The translations under genes and the position numbers were made by a program. The notes beneath the pieces are model-generated. The model ran no database searches. It was not told the origin of the DNA and saw nothing but the letters and a program-made list of their open reading frames with translations. This document shows, one piece after another, positions 60,830-64,000 of a DNA stretch of 64,000 nucleotides. Source of the stretch: Amblyornis subalaris (taxonomy: Eukaryota > Chordata > Aves > Passeriformes > Ptilonorhynchidae); the NCBI GenBank assembly GCA_018881555.1, contig JACAXG010000252.1, positions 434,001-498,000 on the forward strand, read 5' to 3'. Position 1 is the first letter of the stretch. Each line of letters opens with the position of its first letter.

Positions 60830-61320
60830 TGCCTAGCCCCNTCCCCTGTGCTCCAGGCCCCTAACCATTTCTGTAGCCTCAGCTGGCTCCTCTCCTGTTT
60901 TGTCACATCCCTCCTGAACCNGAGGACCTAGCACTGGAGACAAATCCTGGTGAGGTCTCAGCTCTGAAGAGAGTGGGTAGAAATCACTCTTCTGGCTCTG
61001 TTAGACACGTGGCTGCTCGTGCAGCCTGTTTTGCTTACCTGCTAAGGGAACATACCTCTGGCTAATGGTCAGCCCCTTGTCTGCTGAAACTCCAGGTCCT
61101 TCTCAGCAGGGCTGTTGAGCAGATTGAATCTTCCAGCCTGGCTGAATGCATTGAGTTGTGTCACCCCTCATGCAGAGCTCTGCTCTTCTCCTCTCTGGAC
61201 ACCACAAGGTGCTAGTTCTTAAGTTGACTGAGGCCCCTCTGGGCAGAAGTTCTGCCATCTCTTAGGGTAGCCACCCTCCNAGTTTAGTGTCACCCATGTG
61301 CTCTTCACCCAAGGCAGAAC
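60830..61320 (-). mobile_element. Diverged CR1 LINE internal/3' fragment
   Basis: The stretch CTAGCACTGGAGACAAATCC, TGGTGAGGTCTCAGCTCTGA, and further CTAATGGTCAGCCCCTTGTC and CTCCAGGTCCTTCTCAGCAG follow the order of an antisense CR1 element in the region upstream of its 3' tail. Divergence is high and the ends are approximate. Confidence 0.65.
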
Positions 61321-61699
61321 CAAGATAAAACTTCTTGGTGTTATATTAGGTGTATAAACCATCTGGAGGGAGTATTTCTATTTTGGTCTGTGTAGGACAA
61401 GACAATCACATAAACAGCTATGAGATGACTCCAACGGGACCTACCTGTTTGCTGAAAAATACTGCTCTGTTCTCAGTGGTAAAGCCAAGCGCAGAAGTAC
61501 AGGGAAGGCTGGCCTCAAAGCTCTGCTTTGTGCTGATGCTGGTTTCTCCTACCATTGCTTCCAGGCATCTTGATTGTTCCCAGATCAATTAATTGATCTG
61601 TTGGGGTTTAGTCTGCTTTCTATGGTTGTGCTTCTTAGCCTAATTTGACACTGACTTTTTCTGTTGTCATCTAATTGATGGTTATTGCATTAAGGCAAT

Positions 61700-61855
61700 A
61701 CTTTCGTGTTCTACCACCCTTGCCTCTCACCTCCCCTTCTTTCTTCTCCCACCTCTTTGTCCTTCTACCAACCTTTCTCTCACATCTCCCTTCTTTTCTT
61801 CCCAGTCCTATGCTCACAATACTCTGTATCTGACCCTTTCCCTCTCCTTGCAGGA
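61700..61855 (+). repeat. Pyrimidine-rich tract
   Basis: About 150 bases dominated by CTTC, CCTCTC and TTCTTCCC with few purines. It gives a charged Lys/Arg/Glu/Gly open frame on the minus strand that should not be taken as a protein. Confidence 0.7.
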
Positions 61856-62316
61856 GACACCATCTCCAAGCCATGAAATTGCAGTTGACACAAATGNTTT
61901 TGACAGAGGCAGGTATTTTACTACATATACTGTAGTTTGACAAATGCCTCATCACCAATAGACCATCCAGGAATGGACGGGGGTAATTTAATCCTTCTCA
62001 CAGTGCTGCTTATACTATTCTTGCTATAGGATATCTAAATCAATTCATGGATGCACACAGACAAAGATATAATTATATATGAGGATAAGTTTCTATAAAC
62101 ATATAAAGATATATGTATATTAGTGTATGAAGGTATACCTGTTAAAAATTCCCCTCATGTTCAGTGAAATACTTGGTATTTCTCAACGGGCAAGGGCTGA
62201 GCCTCAAGGAGTGGAGGGTTTTGGCCAAGGTCCTGTTGTCAGCTTCACTTGAGGGTTTGAAGCTCTGAGAGGCATCCTGTTTCGTGTAAAGAGAAAATAG
62301 GGGTGGAGTTTCTAGC

Positions 62317-62321
62317 ACTGT
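62317..62321. repeat. Target-site duplication ACTGT (left)
   Basis: Matches the ACTGT immediately after the LTR at 62,881-62,885. Confidence 0.8.
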
Positions 62322-62880
62322 TGTCTCAGTTTGAGACAATTTACGGGGTGGAGACTCTGAAATAAGTTACCTTCTCTTAGATTTTAACCTCTCTCCCTTC
62401 CACCAATAAGGAGAGACAAGGGCGAAGAGATACAAGTGAAAAAATTAACAGTTTACTAAAAGAAAACAGCACATAACCCCAAGATGCAAAGGTAAATGGT
62501 TTCACTTCAACTCACAAATGCAGAGAAGGTTTTTCCAATTCATCCCCAGATAAGGATAAGGAATGGCAACTGATAAGGCATGGCCACCGTTCCTGCGCTA
62601 GGCCATATGGCAAATGAGTCCCTCCTCCAGACAAACAAATAATGGGGAACAGGGGGAAAATAAAACCTGGAAAAACCTGGAAAAACTGTTTGTCTGAGTC
62701 AATGCTGCCGAGGCCCCACACTCCCCCACTTTCCTGCTTCCGAGGTAAAATCCCCTGAACTTCCAGCAGCACAGTGTTTTTATGCTGGAAACCACGTCCT
62801 TCAACTGTGACATGGTGGTATTAAATACTCAACACTGAAGCTCCCTCCTCTCCACCTCTTTTTTTCTTCTAACCAAAACA
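62322..62880 (-). mobile_element. Solo LTR of an avian endogenous retrovirus, 559 bp with ACTGT target-site duplication
   Basis: The block starts TGTCTCAG and ends CCAAAACA on the plus strand, and is flanked on both sides by ACTGT (62,317-62,321 and 62,881-62,885). Read on the minus strand it has a TATA-like CATAAAAACA (about 62,787-62,778), an AGTAAA polyadenylation-like hexamer followed by CTGTTAATTTTTTCACTTG, and an end of AAATTGTCTCAAACTGAGACA type, all typical of passerine ERV LTRs. There is no internal region, so it is a solo LTR left by recombination. The 5-base duplication suits ERVL-type integration; family assignment needs a library. Confidence 0.85.
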
Positions 62881-62885
62881 ACTGT
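62881..62885. repeat. Target-site duplication ACTGT (right)
   Basis: Pairs with 62,317-62,321 across the solo LTR. Confidence 0.8.
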
Positions 62886-63255
62886 TTAATTTCATCCCAC
62901 CCATGTCATGGCAGGGCACGGTTTTCAGCAGAAAATGCTGAGGTGCTGGAAAGGGGTGGAGGCTGGGGACAGGGATGGTGGACAGGCAGCTTCTTGCCTT
63001 TTTCTGAAAAAACCATGCCAGATGCTCTCTGAGGGAAGCATTTTTGTTTGTTTGGTGGTGAATACCTTCTTGTGGGTAGAGCACTCTCCCTTGGTGCCCT
63101 CTTTTATTGTTGCGTTTATTGCGAGTTTTTCAGTAAAATTGTGATTCCCACTTTCGGTGTCTCCCAGTATTTCCTCTGCTGTTGGAAAGGGGGTGGGGAA
63201 GGAGGGGTGGCTTGAGTGGGGTTAATTTTCCCACTGGGTTTTAAACTAGGAGACA
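62886..63255 (+). mobile_element. Second, older LTR fragment, opposite orientation
   Basis: The 3' part reads CAGTAAAATTGTGATTCCCA, CTTTCGGTGTCTCCCAG, a G-rich stretch, then GGGTTAATTTTCCCACTGGG and TTTTAAACTAGGAGACA, which is the R-U5 end of a plus-strand avian LTR. The 5' end is unclear; the solo LTR may have inserted into it. What follows (63,256 on) could be internal ERV sequence, but no primer-binding site or gag motif was recognised. Confidence 0.55.

Positions 63256-64000
<745 letters not shown>

Noticed and set aside
61671..61958. Basic/Glu-rich minus-strand frame
   Set aside because: It is the reverse of a pyrimidine-rich tract.

Overview
The window looks like nuclear DNA from a bird, most likely a songbird (passerine). 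The evidence is a compact 28-kb vertebrate gene with 14 GT-AG exons, several CR1 LINE 3' ends, ERV LTRs with avian-type ends, and a PIM-type kinase cluster of the kind known to be expanded in songbirds. Isolated N bases are scattered through the sequence, and one assembly gap (52,476-53,301) falls inside the kinase gene.

Layout. (1) 1-8,480: no host gene recognised. It holds a broken, minus-strand class I-like endogenous retrovirus pol remnant (about 380-1,740) and a short CA microsatellite. (2) 8,760-9,850: a CpG island with a ZNF143/THAP11-type element, an inverted CCAAT box and two minus-strand splice-donor candidates. It is probably the promoter and first exon of a gene running leftwards out of the window, followed by a GC-rich minisatellite-like tract to about 10,600. 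(3) 14,980-15,960: the CpG island promoter of ACSS1. (4) 15,306-43,371, plus strand: complete ACSS1, mitochondrial acetyl-CoA synthetase. All 14 coding exons join in frame to give 674 residues. (5) 43,372-50,200: ACSS1 3' flank, one CR1 fragment and a small GC-rich island at 48.7-48.9 kb. (6) 50,200-53,970, minus strand: a PIM-like serine/threonine kinase gene, with first and last exons visible and the middle in the gap. Directly behind its stop codon lies a decayed tandem copy of exons 4-6. A (CAG)13 tract in frame with the kinase precedes the chosen start. (7) 54-64 kb: gene-poor, with four CR1 fragments, a 559-bp solo LTR with an ACTGT target-site duplication, and a second, older LTR beside it.

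ACSS1 makes acetyl-CoA from free acetate in mitochondria. It is functionally unrelated to the PIM-like kinases, and the two loci are simply neighbours. In mammals APMAP follows ACSS1; I see no APMAP exon here, and the kinase cluster occupies that position. All identifications come from reading the sequence and remembered family features; no database search was run.
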